Made by a program: the position numbers and the translations under genes
The notes under the pieces: model-generated
Seen by the model: the letters and a program-made list of their open reading frames with translations, nothing else
Told to the model about the DNA's origin: nothing
Database searches by the model: none
Shown here: piece after piece, positions 51,397 to 61,239 of the stretch
Layout of the letters: each line of letters starts with the position of its first letter
How positions within the stretch are numbered: position 1 is the first letter of the stretch
Assembly (NCBI GenBank): GCA_025358025.1
Contig: JANYKW010000160.1
Location: 1 to 61,529, forward strand
DNA: 61,529 nucleotides
Direction of reading: 5' to 3'
Origin: Bacteroidia bacterium
GTDB lineage: Bacteria > Bacteroidota > Bacteroidia > Bacteroidales > Prolixibacteraceae

Positions 51397-54300
51397 GTGA
51401 ATGACATTGCCATTCATCAACTTCATTGTAATTTTCGGAACGAGAAAGGAGGAGTGAGTACCAAAGTTGATCTGGAAAAGTTAGAGGCATCGGTCCGTAC
51501 TTTTGATCCATCGAGGCGTGTGCTGAAATTTAACAAACTGATGCTGAAGAATGCCGGTATCGATGTCGAATTATCCCAGCCCATCATAATACCCGGTGAA
51601 TCCTCCAAAAAAAACGGATTGGTTGAAAAGCAGTCAGACGTAAATTTCAATCCGGACAAATCCATATTGTTCCCACTTTGGAATTTTTCAGCTGATATGA
51701 TATTGGTAGAAAATACGGGGGTACAATACGACAACACTGAAATTCTCAAAAAAGAGGCAGGTTTTGATTTCAATCATCTTGCAATACATAATCTTTCCAT
51801 GGATCTGCATGATGCACATATTTCCAGCGAAGGAATAAGTGCTGTCGCCAAGTCTCTGAATTTTGTGGAAGATTGTGGTTTTACGCTTAAAAAACTAGCG
51901 GCGGAAGTTCAGATCAGGAGAAAGTTTGCCGGATTTCAAAATTTGCAATTGGAAACAACCTCTTCTGAAATATCAGGGGATGCAAAAATTGAATATGTGG
52001 ATTTTCGCCAGATACAAGATGATCCGGGCAATTGTAATTTGACAGTGGATGCAAAAAAAATCAAATTAAACAGAGAGGATATCCTGTTTTTTTCACCTGA
52101 GCTAATAAAAAGCAAGTTTTTCAAAGATGTTGGATCCGCTGCCCTTTTGGCCACTGCAAAGATATCCGGGAAGATCAAAGACCTGAACATGGAGGCGGTG
52201 GATCTATCCATACTCAGTGATACAAGGTTGAATACCCATGGATGGATCAGGGGATTACCAGAATACCCCAAAATTGAGTTTGATTTGTCTGTCGACCATT
52301 TTTCCTCCGGCAAAGAGGATCTTTTCAAATTAGTTGCTCCTTCCAGATTTCCGGGATTTAAATTTCCAGCAACCTTTAGTCTGACTGGCACCGCCTCCGG
52401 AAACTTAACCTCATTCAAAAGCAGCGGAGCATTATCGACATCTTTGGGCGATCTTTCTGCGGATGTATGGTACAATGATCAGGGGACTGCCTTGGGGGAC
52501 AGCTTCAGAATAGATTTTGAGGCGAAGAATATTCTGGCTGGTACGATCATTGTAGATTCCCTTATCGGTAAAATTTCCGCATCAGGTGAGGTTACAGGCA
52601 AGGGGATCATGCAGGGATCATTATCATGTACAACAGGTCTTACTATTCATGCAGCTGATTATAACTCTTACAGATATACTGGTATACTGATAAATAGCAG
52701 GATTGACAACAAAAAAATCACAGGATCAGCAAGTTCGGAGGATCCCAATCTAAATTTTAAATTGACTGCCGATGCTGATTTGACGCTGCCTGAAAAAAAA
52801 ATTGCCACCAGACTTGATATTGCCATGCTGGACTTGCATGCGCTGAATTTCACCAAAAGAAGGCTCGCTTTCCAGACCAGCATGTCGGCAAAGCTTCAAT
52901 ATGAGGATACTACTTCTTTCAAAGCAGGGATAGTGCTCCAAAACACCGGGCTGATGGCTGAAGGTAAGACCATTCCGGTTAAGGTATTTATGGTGGATGC
53001 TGTTTACTCACCTGAGGATTTCAAAATTCAGGTCAAAGGTGATATGGCAGAAAGCGTTCTAAGCGGAAATGTCAGACCTGAAAAATTACCGGAACTTCTT
53101 CAGAATGCTTACCGCAGATATCTGGGACAGTCAGTTAAGCTGGAGGAGCAGGGAAGAACCTTGTCATTTCGGGCTGACTTCTTTCAACAACAAAATATCC
53201 TTCAGCAACTGATACCGGGACTGGAAGTTCTGAAAATAGAGAAACTGAAAGGAACCTATAAAACCAGCAACAATGAATTAAATGTTGAAATTGAAGTGCC
53301 TCATGCGGAGTATGACAAAATGCATTTTGACTCACTCCGGATAGCTGTTAACGGCCGTAATGATTCTCTGGCCATGGATCTGTTTTTGAAGGAAATATAT
53401 TATGATAGCTTGAAAATCAGCAATCTGAGTATCGGGGAATATGTAAAAAGCGGAATATTACATTCGGAGATCAAAGTAGCGGACTCCTCTGGAAAGCCTT
53501 TGTACTTTTTTGCCAATCATATTGAACTTGACGAAAACGGATACAAAATTAAATTTCTTCCCGGAGGGCTTATTCTTGATGGCACAAAATGGGAAACAAC
53601 AGATGATAACTTTTTTCAAAATAAAAATAACGTAATAACTACCCTGAATTTCAATTGTAAAAATAAGAAGGAGTCCCTTGAATTTTTTGCATCTGAAAAG
53701 ATCCGAAAATTTGTTTTTTCAAATTTTGAAATCAAAAACCTGGCTAACCTGGTCGATTACAAGGGTAAGAAAAATATTGTAAGTGGCCTTGTTGACGGAG
53801 AATTTGGATTAGCAGCATCTGGGGAATTCCCGGTAGTCAATGCCAGTTTCGTTATCAGCAATCTTTCGCTGCTTGATTCACTGGCAGGAAATCTTTCCTG
53901 CAAACTAATTGCCAAAGATGATCAGGCGGATATAGATATCAAACTTGAGAATGAGCAGAATAGTCTCGTTTTGAGAGGGGGAGTAACGCATTTAGCAAAA
54001 AATCCTTCCCTGGATCTGAAGGCAATCGCCAGCATCAAAAACCTCAATAGATTGGGAAAATTTTCTTTCGGGCAGATATCCGGGTTAAACGGAAAATTTG
54101 AAGGAGAGGTGACTATCAATGGAACCGTGGAAAATCCTGAAATAGAAGGCTATATGGGTTTTGAAAAAACAATTTTTAAAATTAACAAGATTAATTTTCA
54201 GGCAAAGTTAAACAGCGAGAAAATCAGCATCAGCAACAAGGGCATTCATTTTAAGGATTTTGTCATTGAAGATTCACAATCGAAGAATCTGACAGTCAAT

Positions 54301-55716
54301 GGGGATATTTTTACTGATTACAGAACCGATTATACATATAATTTACACATTCAGACAAAGAATTTTCAACCCGTCACCAGCACTTCTGCCGACAATCCGC
54401 TCTTTTTCGGTAAACTCAACCTGGACTCTGATATTAAACTTTCCGGCGATATATATAGTCCCAGGATTGAAGCGGACGTTAAAATTAACAGTTCAACCGA
54501 TTTCACTTATGTCCTGCCGGGTAGTGAATTGAAACTGGTAACATCCGAAGGAATCGTAAAATTTAGGGACTCTTCTCGTTTAAATGACTCCCTGATGTTG
54601 AAAAAACAGGGGGATTACCTGGCTGATTCCATTATCTCAAAGTTGTCCGGTATAGATCTTTCCATGAACCTGGAAATAGATCCGGATGCAAAATTCAGGG
54701 TGGATATCGATCCAAAATCCGGTGACTACCTCGCTATCAGCGGTAAATCCAAGCTGAATATTTCATTGGATGTAACAGGAAAACAATCTATTACAGGTGT
54801 TTATGAAGTTAAATCAGGGAACTACCAGCTCTCATTTTATGGAATGGTTAAAAAGAATTTCACCATTCTGCCTGGGAGTACGGTAACATGGTCTGGCCGT
54901 CCAATGGACGCCGACGTGAATATTACTGCCGGATATGTCGTTCGTACCTCTTCCGTTGCTTTGGTTGCCAACGAAACATCCGGGATGAGTGAGACAGAAA
55001 AAAATGTGTTTAAAACAAGGCTTCCCTATGAGGTAAGGCTTATCATCCGTGGTTTTCCTTCTAAACCGGATATAAAATTTGAACTTGCCTTGCCGGATAA
55101 ATACCTGATGAGCTATCCTGTTGTCGCGAGCAAAGTGGCTCTTTTAAATACAGAAGAGAGAACATCAGAGTTAAATAAACAGGTTTTTGCCTTGTTGGTA
55201 ACCGGGGGTTTTATTGCCGATAATCCGATGGCTTCCACGGATGGTTCTTCTCCGGCAAGCGTCGCGTCAACAGCGGCTCGCAACAGCGTCAACGGGATTC
55301 TGGCCGATCAGCTGAATAATATTTCGGGCAAATATATCAACAATGTGGATGTCAATTTTGGACTGACATCTTACGAAGACTACGCGCAGGGCTCCAGCGA
55401 CACCCGAACAGAGCTGGATGTTCAGTTATCAAAGAAGATGTTTAATGATCGTTTGACTGTCGAAGCGCAGGGCTCCTTTGACCTGTCTGGCGACAAGAAA
55501 AATACCGGTACCTCTACAGAGAAATCGAATGGAGAATTCGGTGTGGTCTATCAACTCACCACCAGCAATGAGTATAAGCTCAGGGTATACTATGAGAATA
55601 TTTACGATCTGTTCGAAGGAGAGCTTTCCTGCAGTGGTATCGCATTTATTTTTGAAAAAGAGTTTGATACCTTGAAAAGAGTGAAAAAGGAAATTAATAC
55701 AAACAAAGCAAAATAG
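51397..55716 (+). CDS. tamB: TamB-type translocation/assembly protein, main part
   Basis: A 1439 aa frame of the AsmA/TamB (DUF490) family. Such proteins form a long beta-groove that spans the periplasm and works with the TamA barrel in outer-membrane assembly or lipid transport. It consists of repeated amphipathic strands, and the conserved C-terminal DUF490 domain is present (about 1050-1430: LDVTGKQSITGVYEVKSGNY, LPYEVRLIIRGFPSKPDIKF, VFALLVTGGFI, LDVQLSKKMFNDRLTVE). The true start is lost; in-frame sequence reaches back to 51301 but the N-terminal anchor lies in another frame. TamA follows after 9 bp. The long undamaged body implies recent lesions, or errors in the assembly. Confidence 0.87.
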   Translation: MNDIAIHQLHCNFRNEKGGVSTKVDLEKLEASVRTFDPSRRVLKFNKLMLKNAGIDVELSQPIIIPGESSKKNGLVEKQSDVNFNPDKSILFPLWNFSADMILVENTGVQYDNTEILKKEAGFDFNHLAIHNLSMDLHDAHISSEGISAVAKSLNFVEDCGFTLKKLAAEVQIRRKFAGFQNLQLETTSSEISGDAKIEYVDFRQIQDDPGNCNLTVDAKKIKLNREDILFFSPELIKSKFFKDVGSAALLATAKISGKIKDLNMEAVDLSILSDTRLNTHGWIRGLPEYPKIEFDLSVDHFSSGKEDLFKLVAPSRFPGFKFPATFSLTGTASGNLTSFKSSGALSTSLGDLSADVWYNDQGTALGDSFRIDFEAKNILAGTIIVDSLIGKISASGEVTGKGIMQGSLSCTTGLTIHAADYNSYRYTGILINSRIDNKKITGSASSEDPNLNFKLTADADLTLPEKKIATRLDIAMLDLHALNFTKRRLAFQTSMSAKLQYEDTTSFKAGIVLQNTGLMAEGKTIPVKVFMVDAVYSPEDFKIQVKGDMAESVLSGNVRPEKLPELLQNAYRRYLGQSVKLEEQGRTLSFRADFFQQQNILQQLIPGLEVLKIEKLKGTYKTSNNELNVEIEVPHAEYDKMHFDSLRIAVNGRNDSLAMDLFLKEIYYDSLKISNLSIGEYVKSGILHSEIKVADSSGKPLYFFANHIELDENGYKIKFLPGGLILDGTKWETTDDNFFQNKNNVITTLNFNCKNKKESLEFFASEKIRKFVFSNFEIKNLANLVDYKGKKNIVSGLVDGEFGLAASGEFPVVNASFVISNLSLLDSLAGNLSCKLIAKDDQADIDIKLENEQNSLVLRGGVTHLAKNPSLDLKAIASIKNLNRLGKFSFGQISGLNGKFEGEVTINGTVENPEIEGYMGFEKTIFKINKINFQAKLNSEKISISNKGIHFKDFVIEDSQSKNLTVNGDIFTDYRTDYTYNLHIQTKNFQPVTSTSADNPLFFGKLNLDSDIKLSGDIYSPRIEADVKINSSTDFTYVLPGSELKLVTSEGIVKFRDSSRLNDSLMLKKQGDYLADSIISKLSGIDLSMNLEIDPDAKFRVDIDPKSGDYLAISGKSKLNISLDVTGKQSITGVYEVKSGNYQLSFYGMVKKNFTILPGSTVTWSGRPMDADVNITAGYVVRTSSVALVANETSGMSETEKNVFKTRLPYEVRLIIRGFPSKPDIKFELALPDKYLMSYPVVASKVALLNTEERTSELNKQVFALLVTGGFIADNPMASTDGSSPASVASTAARNSVNGILADQLNNISGKYINNVDVNFGLTSYEDYAQGSSDTRTELDVQLSKKMFNDRLTVEAQGSFDLSGDKKNTGTSTEKSNGEFGVVYQLTTSNEYKLRVYYENIYDLFEGELSCSGIAFIFEKEFDTLKRVKKEINTNKAK

Positions 55717-55725
55717 CAAGGTTAT

Positions 55726-57654
55726 ATGTTTTTGAAGCATATATGCATCATGAATTTCGAAACATCGGATAATTTCAGTCCGGCGAAAGGATGGCATTTT
55801 GTTGTAAATGCCTTGCTTCCTGCCATGGTGTTGACCTTGCTGGTAAGTGGCTGCACCGGTCTGAAAGGAGTTGGCGATGACAGTTATTTGTATACAGGAT
55901 ATAAAATTAAAATCGATTCCACCAGTAATCTTGCAGATCCATCGGCCACAAAAGAGGAGCTTAAAGCACTCATAACCAATAAACACAACCATAAATTGCT
56001 CTGGATGCGTCCGCGCCTGCTTATGTACACGATGATTCCAGAGCCAAAGAAGGAGCGTGGCATTAAATATTGGCTGAAGAACAAATATGGAGAGCCTCCG
56101 TCGATGCTGGCAGATTTCAATCTGCAGAACAGTATTGTTACTTTTGAAAACCGGCTTCAAAATCGCGGGAACTTCAATGCCAGGGCAAAATATGATCTTG
56201 CTTACGGTAAGAAAACAGCCAAAGTCAGGTTTGATGTTTCTCCCGGTCTTCCCTACACGATAAAAAGCATAAAGTACCCTGAAGGCGTTTCAGGAATATT
56301 GCCGGAGATTAATAAATTATATTCCGGGTCTGTTATTCAACCGGGTCAAACCTATTTGCTGCAGGACTTTGAAAAGGAGCGCAAACGCATTGATGAGCAG
56401 CTAAAAGAGAAGGGATATTTCTTTTTTGATCCTGATTATCTGATTTTTACAGCAGATACTACACCCGGAAGCCGTACCATTGATGTCTCGCTGGCAATGA
56501 AACCTGAGACCCCGGTAAATGCCTTGTCAACATACAGGTATAACAATATTTATATACTCGATGACTATAAGTTGGTTAATTATCGTCCCGATACAATTAG
56601 GTTTGGGGATGTTTATTACCTGTCTGAAAAAAAGCAGTTTAAGCCAAAAACTGTCCTTGATGCCATCTATTTCAAGAAAGACAGTATCTATTCCCGGACT
56701 GATCATTTCAATACCCTTCGGAGACTTATGAGAATTGGTGTATACAAGTATGCAAATGCCCGGTTTGCACCCGCCGATTCATTGGGAAACAGGTTGGATG
56801 TAAAAATTTTTCTTACTCCCCTGAAGAAAATCTCACTCAGTGCAGAGCTGAATACAGAAGTTAAATCCAATAGTTATGCCGGGCCCGGACTAAACCTCAT
56901 TTATAAGAACAGGAACACTTTTCGTGGAGCAGAGCTGCTAACTGTTACCGTGGGCGAAAAGTTTGAAATGCAATTCAACGGGGAATCCAAAGGTCAGATC
57001 TCCTTTCAGACCATTCTGGATGCAAAACTCACGATACCTAAAGTAGTTCCATTCAAGTTTGTTAGGGAAAGTTCAAAATCCCATGTGCCAAGAACAGAAA
57101 TTTCGACCGGTATCGGACTGTTTTCAAGGGTAGATCTATATGATCTGGCCTCATTCAACACTTCCCTCGGATATAACTGGAAACCAAATAAAAACATTAC
57201 ACATCTCCTGAGACCTCTCGAAATTAGCTATTCAAACCTGTCAAATACAACCGCCGAATTTGAAGATTATCTGGATCAGAATCCTACAGTTCGCAAGAGT
57301 TTTGAAGAGCAGTTCATTATGGGATGCAGCTATAATTTTATAAACAGTAACGTCCTTTCTGAAAAAAGCAGAAATTCATTCTATCTTAGCGGGTCGATCG
57401 ATTTGGCAGGAAATATCGCCACTGCTGTTGCATCGCTTGTGAACGGACAGAGCCCTGATCCCCAGGATCCCTTTTTGTTAATAGGCCTTCCATATTCGCA
57501 ATTTACAAGAGTCAAGAGTGATATGAGGTATACTTATAACATAAACAAAAAGAATCAGCTCGCATGGCGCTTCATAGCCGCGGCTGGCATTCCTTACGGT
57601 AATTCAACAACAATACCATATATAAGGCAATATTTTGTGGGGGGGGACAAATAG
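55726..57654 (+). CDS. tamA: TamA/BamA-family outer-membrane protein, 5' part before a G8 frameshift
   Basis: A 642 aa frame. A probable lipobox VSGC (Cys43) follows a hydrophobic segment; a start at MNFETSD (55750) is also possible. POTRA-like modules span about 130-330 (VRFDVSPGLPYTIKSIKYPE, read in part) and the Omp85 barrel begins near 350 (LSAELNTEVKSNSYAGPGLN, FRGAELLTVTVGEKFE). The frame ends YFVGGDK at a TAG because of eight consecutive G at 57639-57646. Seven G would give YFVGGTNSIRAF, the family's normal sequence, and extend the protein to 58090 (787 aa). It forms a unit with tamB. Confidence 0.88.
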   Translation: MFLKHICIMNFETSDNFSPAKGWHFVVNALLPAMVLTLLVSGCTGLKGVGDDSYLYTGYKIKIDSTSNLADPSATKEELKALITNKHNHKLLWMRPRLLMYTMIPEPKKERGIKYWLKNKYGEPPSMLADFNLQNSIVTFENRLQNRGNFNARAKYDLAYGKKTAKVRFDVSPGLPYTIKSIKYPEGVSGILPEINKLYSGSVIQPGQTYLLQDFEKERKRIDEQLKEKGYFFFDPDYLIFTADTTPGSRTIDVSLAMKPETPVNALSTYRYNNIYILDDYKLVNYRPDTIRFGDVYYLSEKKQFKPKTVLDAIYFKKDSIYSRTDHFNTLRRLMRIGVYKYANARFAPADSLGNRLDVKIFLTPLKKISLSAELNTEVKSNSYAGPGLNLIYKNRNTFRGAELLTVTVGEKFEMQFNGESKGQISFQTILDAKLTIPKVVPFKFVRESSKSHVPRTEISTGIGLFSRVDLYDLASFNTSLGYNWKPNKNITHLLRPLEISYSNLSNTTAEFEDYLDQNPTVRKSFEEQFIMGCSYNFINSNVLSEKSRNSFYLSGSIDLAGNIATAVASLVNGQSPDPQDPFLLIGLPYSQFTRVKSDMRYTYNINKKNQLAWRFIAAAGIPYGNSTTIPYIRQYFVGGDK

Positions 57655-58090
57655 CATTAGGGCATTTATCGCACGCTCTATCGGACCCGGGAGTTATAAT
57701 TCAACAGATGCCGGAACGGATGTTTACATCGATCAGGCTGGAGACATTAAACTGGAAACAAACCTGGAATACCGTTTCGACATATACAAATATCTCAAAG
57801 GAGCGTTGTTTGCTGATGCAGGTAATATCTGGCTCGTCAATGAGGATCCCCAGCGTGCAGGAGGGAAATTTCAGGCCGGCACTTTTTATAAGGAAATAGC
57901 GGTTGGATCCGGTGTTGGACTTCGTTTTGACTTCAACTACCTTATTTTCAGGATAGATCTGGCTTTTCCGCTTTATAAACCCTATCTTCCTGAAGGCAGC
58001 CGATGTGTTATCAATCAGATCGATCTGGGTAGCTCCTCCTGGCGAAAAGAAAACCTGGTGTGGAACTTTGCAATCGGGTATCCATTCTGA
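57635..58090 (+). CDS. TamA C-terminal barrel, displaced frame
   Basis: The 3' part of the TamA gene in the +1-shifted frame. It holds GGTNSIRAFIARSIGPGSY, a conserved Omp85 motif (with a Leu/Arg-rich L6-type turn), LETNLEYRFDIYKYLKGALF, FADAGNIWLVNED, FDFNYLIFRIDLAFPLYKP and a terminal strand ending in Phe (NFAIGYPF). It has no credible start codon of its own; a TTG at 57635 is accidental. Expressed only if the G tract has seven G or the ribosome slips. Confidence 0.8.
   Translation: MWGGTNSIRAFIARSIGPGSYNSTDAGTDVYIDQAGDIKLETNLEYRFDIYKYLKGALFADAGNIWLVNEDPQRAGGKFQAGTFYKEIAVGSGVGLRFDFNYLIFRIDLAFPLYKPYLPEGSRCVINQIDLGSSSWRKENLVWNFAIGYPF
57639..57646 (+). repeat. Eight-G homopolymer tract in tamA
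   Basis: A run of eight G inside a conserved barrel codon block. Loss of one G restores the full reading frame. Such tracts are classic sites of slipped-strand phase variation and also of sequencing error. Confidence 0.9.
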
Positions 58091-58134
58091 TGAAGGCCTG
58101 CATCGGCGCTTCTTTGCAATTCTACCGTTTTTAT

Positions 58135-59268
58135 TTATCGCAGCCAGGAACATCCGAAGACCATATAAAAAGCAAAATCACCGCTGGTACTCTTCGCGAA
58201 ATCCATTCCCATCTGGGCTCCAAGTTTTCGCATGAGCAGATATCTGAATCCGGTTCCCAATGTAGCAACACTTTTCCCCTCATTAAAGGAAGATAATTCA
58301 GAATAGGCATTTCCCATCCCCGTAAATCCAACCAGCGACCATCTTTTGTATAAATTCCAGCCTACTTCAGTCTCCAACAGCATGATATTCCTATCCTGGT
58401 ATTTAGTGATGGGAGCGCCGCGCAGCGAAACGACAGGACGTGCATAGAATGGCACATCCCCGAGTGAATAGGTGCTTTGATGCCTTAGTCCGACGAAAAG
58501 TCTCTTGTTGACAGGGAAATAACCAATCATCGTAGATGAAATTCTTCCGTAAAGCCCGTCCCCACCCATCCAGTTATCGCTGTAAGTGCTGGAAAGCTCT
58601 ATGAAAAATCCATTGGTGGGAGAGAAGACATTGCTTCTGGTGTCATAGTTTGTGACCAGTGTCACCTCACTTAATTGCGATGAAAATTTAACTCCCTTGA
58701 ATTCTGGAATTTCGATAGGGATTTCAAGGGTATTATCAGTGTTCAGGAGTAAATACCTGCCTCCCAAAAAAAAGTTGGAGGTACCAATTCTGAATTTTAA
58801 CTGTTGAAGAACAAGCCAGGCATCCAGATTCAGATTCACCGGACTATTTGCAAGAGACTCGATAATCCCTGAGCCGTAAAAAGATATATTTAATGAGGTT
58901 CGGACAACTGCACCCATGTACCTGATCCTGTCTTGATTCCAATAACCTACATGAAAGAGGCCTCCAAACCAGGTGCCATTTTGGGTTCCGCCACCCAGTA
59001 TCCCGCTCATGCTGGGAGGACCATTCTTTTTTGTGTAGGCAGAGTGAAAGTAAATTGCACCTCCTGCTGCACCATAACCAACCGAAGGTTCAGTGATTAT
59101 TGTTGGTACAATCAATACCCCTTTCTTATTGAGCAGAAAATCACTCATATCAATGGCATGATCCAGACTGTCTTTAAATGAAATATTTGATTTGGATTTA
59201 TTCTGGGATACTGCACTCATTTGAAATATAATAACGAAAAAGAACAGGACGAGGGATGGCTTTGACAT
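58135..59268 (-). CDS. Surface-antigen (D15/Omp85-like) outer-membrane barrel without POTRA
   Basis: A 377 aa protein with signal peptide PSLVLFFFVIIFQMSAVS. After a 30-residue linker it is entirely beta-barrel-like: VLIVPTIITEPSVGYGAAGG, a conserved opening of the BamA/TamA-related surface antigen family, FVGLRHQSTYSL, a PVVSLRGAP turn comparable with the RGY/F motif of Omp85 L6, and LMRKLGAQMGMDFAKS near the end. No POTRA domain is present. Convergent with tamA with 44 bp between stops. Role unknown; possibly a small porin-like partner. Confidence 0.85.
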   Translation of the reverse strand: MSKPSLVLFFFVIIFQMSAVSQNKSKSNISFKDSLDHAIDMSDFLLNKKGVLIVPTIITEPSVGYGAAGGAIYFHSAYTKKNGPPSMSGILGGGTQNGTWFGGLFHVGYWNQDRIRYMGAVVRTSLNISFYGSGIIESLANSPVNLNLDAWLVLQQLKFRIGTSNFFLGGRYLLLNTDNTLEIPIEIPEFKGVKFSSQLSEVTLVTNYDTRSNVFSPTNGFFIELSSTYSDNWMGGDGLYGRISSTMIGYFPVNKRLFVGLRHQSTYSLGDVPFYARPVVSLRGAPITKYQDRNIMLLETEVGWNLYKRWSLVGFTGMGNAYSELSSFNEGKSVATLGTGFRYLLMRKLGAQMGMDFAKSTSGDFAFYMVFGCSWLR

Positions 59269-59492
59269 TTTCTTATACAGTTTGGAATCTCTTACTAAGA
59301 TATTCCAAAGTTAATATTATTAAATATTCAACCCACAGATTCTCTCTTTTTATAAGATGGAAGAAAGATTGGTCACACCTTGCAGACCTCATGCACGTGC
59401 CAGAAGAAATATGGTTTGATGGCTAAAATGTTATCGGAAGTACCTTATATTTCACGTGGAATGATATTCTCAATATTAACTGTTAAATTTTA

Positions 59493-59500
59493 TAAATTTG
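59493..59500 (+). promoter_or_regulatory. -7 box of the CNNM/CorC gene
   Basis: TAAATTTG matches TAnnTTTG, 27 bp before the ATG at 59527. It lies inside a longer open frame starting at 59380 and so supports the downstream start. No good -33 TTG. Confidence 0.45.
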
Positions 59501-59526
59501 CAGCACAAAACATTTGTTATTTTATT

Positions 59527-60822
59527 ATGGCATTTGATATTTTTATAACACTCCTGCTTGTATCATTTAATGGGTTTTTTGTTGCAGCCGAATTTGCAAT
59601 AGTAAAAGTGCGAGCCTCCCAGCTTGAAATAAAAGTTAAGAAGGGAGACCGTATTGCAATCCTATCAAAACATATCATAAATCATCTTGATGGTTATCTT
59701 GCTGCTACACAGCTTGGTATAACATTGGCAAGCTTAGGTTTGGGTTGGATCGGTGAACCGGTCGTTTCAAAAATCATCATCAAATTAATGGATTTGATAG
59801 GTTTGGCTTCCGATGTAGAATTGGCTCACCATATCGCTCTTCCTCTTGCTTTTGCCGTCATAACCATATTGCATATCGTATTTGGTGAGCTCGCTCCTAA
59901 ATCTTTGGCGATCCAGCGTTCAGAGAAAACAACTTTAATTATTGCCTTGCCTTTGCAGTTTTTTTTCATCCTTTTTAGACCAGTCATTTGGGCTTTGAAT
60001 AGTATTGCAAATATTATATTGAAAGCTTTTGGTATTTCTGCTGTTCAAGGGTCTGATGTTCATAGCAGTGAAGAACTAAAATACCTGGTTAAGCAGGGAA
60101 GGGAAAGCGGCAGGATTGATAAATCAGAGTATAAAATTATAAAAAATGCCTTTGATTTTTCAGAGCAAACTGCCAAGCAGATTATGGTTCCCAGGGTTAA
60201 TGTATTCGCACTGGATGTCAATGACTTTGAGGAGTCGATGATTGACAGGATTATAGAAGAAAGTTATTCACGGATACCTTGTTATGAAGACAACCTGGAT
60301 AATATTGTTGGCGTAGTTTATCTTAAAGATATTTTGCTGGCTATAAGGGGAAAAGCTCCATTTAATATCCGGACTATCATCCGTCCAATTCATATTGTGC
60401 CTGAGACGAAACCTATCGGACAATTACTAAATGAGTTCCAGTTAAGGCATCAGCAAATAGCAGTGGTGGTAAATGAATACGGAGGAACAGAAGGTCTGAT
60501 TACAATGGAAGATATTCTGGAAGAATTAGTTGGTGAAATTCAGGATGAATATGATAATGAAATTCCATTTGTCGAGAGGGCAGGCGACAAAACATTCCAT
60601 GTATTGGCATCAGCTACCCTGGATGACATCAATGAATTGTTGCCGCATCCCCTGGAAAAGAATGATCAGTATGAGACCTTGGCAGGTTATCTTATTTTGA
60701 ACTTCGGGAAAATTCCAAACCTGAAGGAAAAAATCAGTATTGACAATTATGAATTTTCTATCCTCAAGAAAAACAGGAGTTCGCTGGTTTTGATTCAATT
60801 AATTGATTTATTAGGCAAATAA
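59527..60822 (+). CDS. CNNM/CorC-type transporter (hemolysin C family)
   Basis: A 431 aa membrane protein. The DUF21/CNNM transmembrane domain spans about 1-190 (LLVSFNGFFVAAEFAIVKVR, ATQLGITLASLGLGWIGEP, HIVFGELAPKSLAIQ). Two CBS domains follow at about 205-330 (QIMVPRVNVFALD, GTEGLITMEDILEELVGEI) and a CorC_HlyC domain ends the protein (LASATLDDINELLPHPL, LAGYLILNFGKIP). The family exports Mg2+ or Co2+ or maintains divalent-cation homeostasis; the hemolysin name is historical. The start MAFDIFI follows a promoter box. Monocistronic. Confidence 0.93.
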   Translation: MAFDIFITLLLVSFNGFFVAAEFAIVKVRASQLEIKVKKGDRIAILSKHIINHLDGYLAATQLGITLASLGLGWIGEPVVSKIIIKLMDLIGLASDVELAHHIALPLAFAVITILHIVFGELAPKSLAIQRSEKTTLIIALPLQFFFILFRPVIWALNSIANIILKAFGISAVQGSDVHSSEELKYLVKQGRESGRIDKSEYKIIKNAFDFSEQTAKQIMVPRVNVFALDVNDFEESMIDRIIEESYSRIPCYEDNLDNIVGVVYLKDILLAIRGKAPFNIRTIIRPIHIVPETKPIGQLLNEFQLRHQQIAVVVNEYGGTEGLITMEDILEELVGEIQDEYDNEIPFVERAGDKTFHVLASATLDDINELLPHPLEKNDQYETLAGYLILNFGKIPNLKEKISIDNYEFSILKKNRSSLVLIQLIDLLGK

Positions 60823-61239
60823 AATATTCCGCCGCATTTTCGCTCCCATTATCCTAACGACATGCTCTTTCCAAAAAAAGAGAAAATATTAAATGTAAGT
60901 AGCAGTTATACAGACGTATAGTTCAAGGCGCCCTAAGCGTATGAAACATCACTATAAATATTAATTCTAAATAATAAGTTTATTTATATCTGTATGTATT
61001 TGATTTTATGTTAAATACAGTAGTCTTGCTATTTAGAATAAAATTTCTCTGCTATATGTTGGAAAGTATCATTGAGATCATTATATTTGATTTTATTAAG
61101 TCTAATTAAATATAGATTTCAGAATCAAATTTACTGGTACCTACTTCTACCCTGCATTGGGTTTTTGATGCAACCCCAAATGCGATTTTATTCATTCCCT
61201 TTTCCTAACTATTAAGCAAACATTAAAAAATTAACAATC
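60823..61239 (+). other. Intergenic region before the peroxiredoxin-like gene
   Basis: A 417 bp AT-rich gap with no protein gene seen. It contains a promoter at 61059-61089 and a weak hairpin at 61154-61183 in the predicted leader (GGGTT/AACCC core with GCAT/ATGC outer pairs). Confidence 0.6.
61059..61089 (+). promoter_or_regulatory. Promoter of the peroxiredoxin-like gene
   Basis: TTG at 61059-61061 and TATATTTG at 61082-61089 with 20 bp spacing. Predicted start near 61096, so the leader is about 145 nt and includes the small hairpin at 61154-61183. Confidence 0.65.

Noticed and set aside
57635-57637. TTG as a true start for an independent barrel gene
   Set aside because: It lies inside the G-tract codon block and the product would be a barrel fragment without signal peptide.
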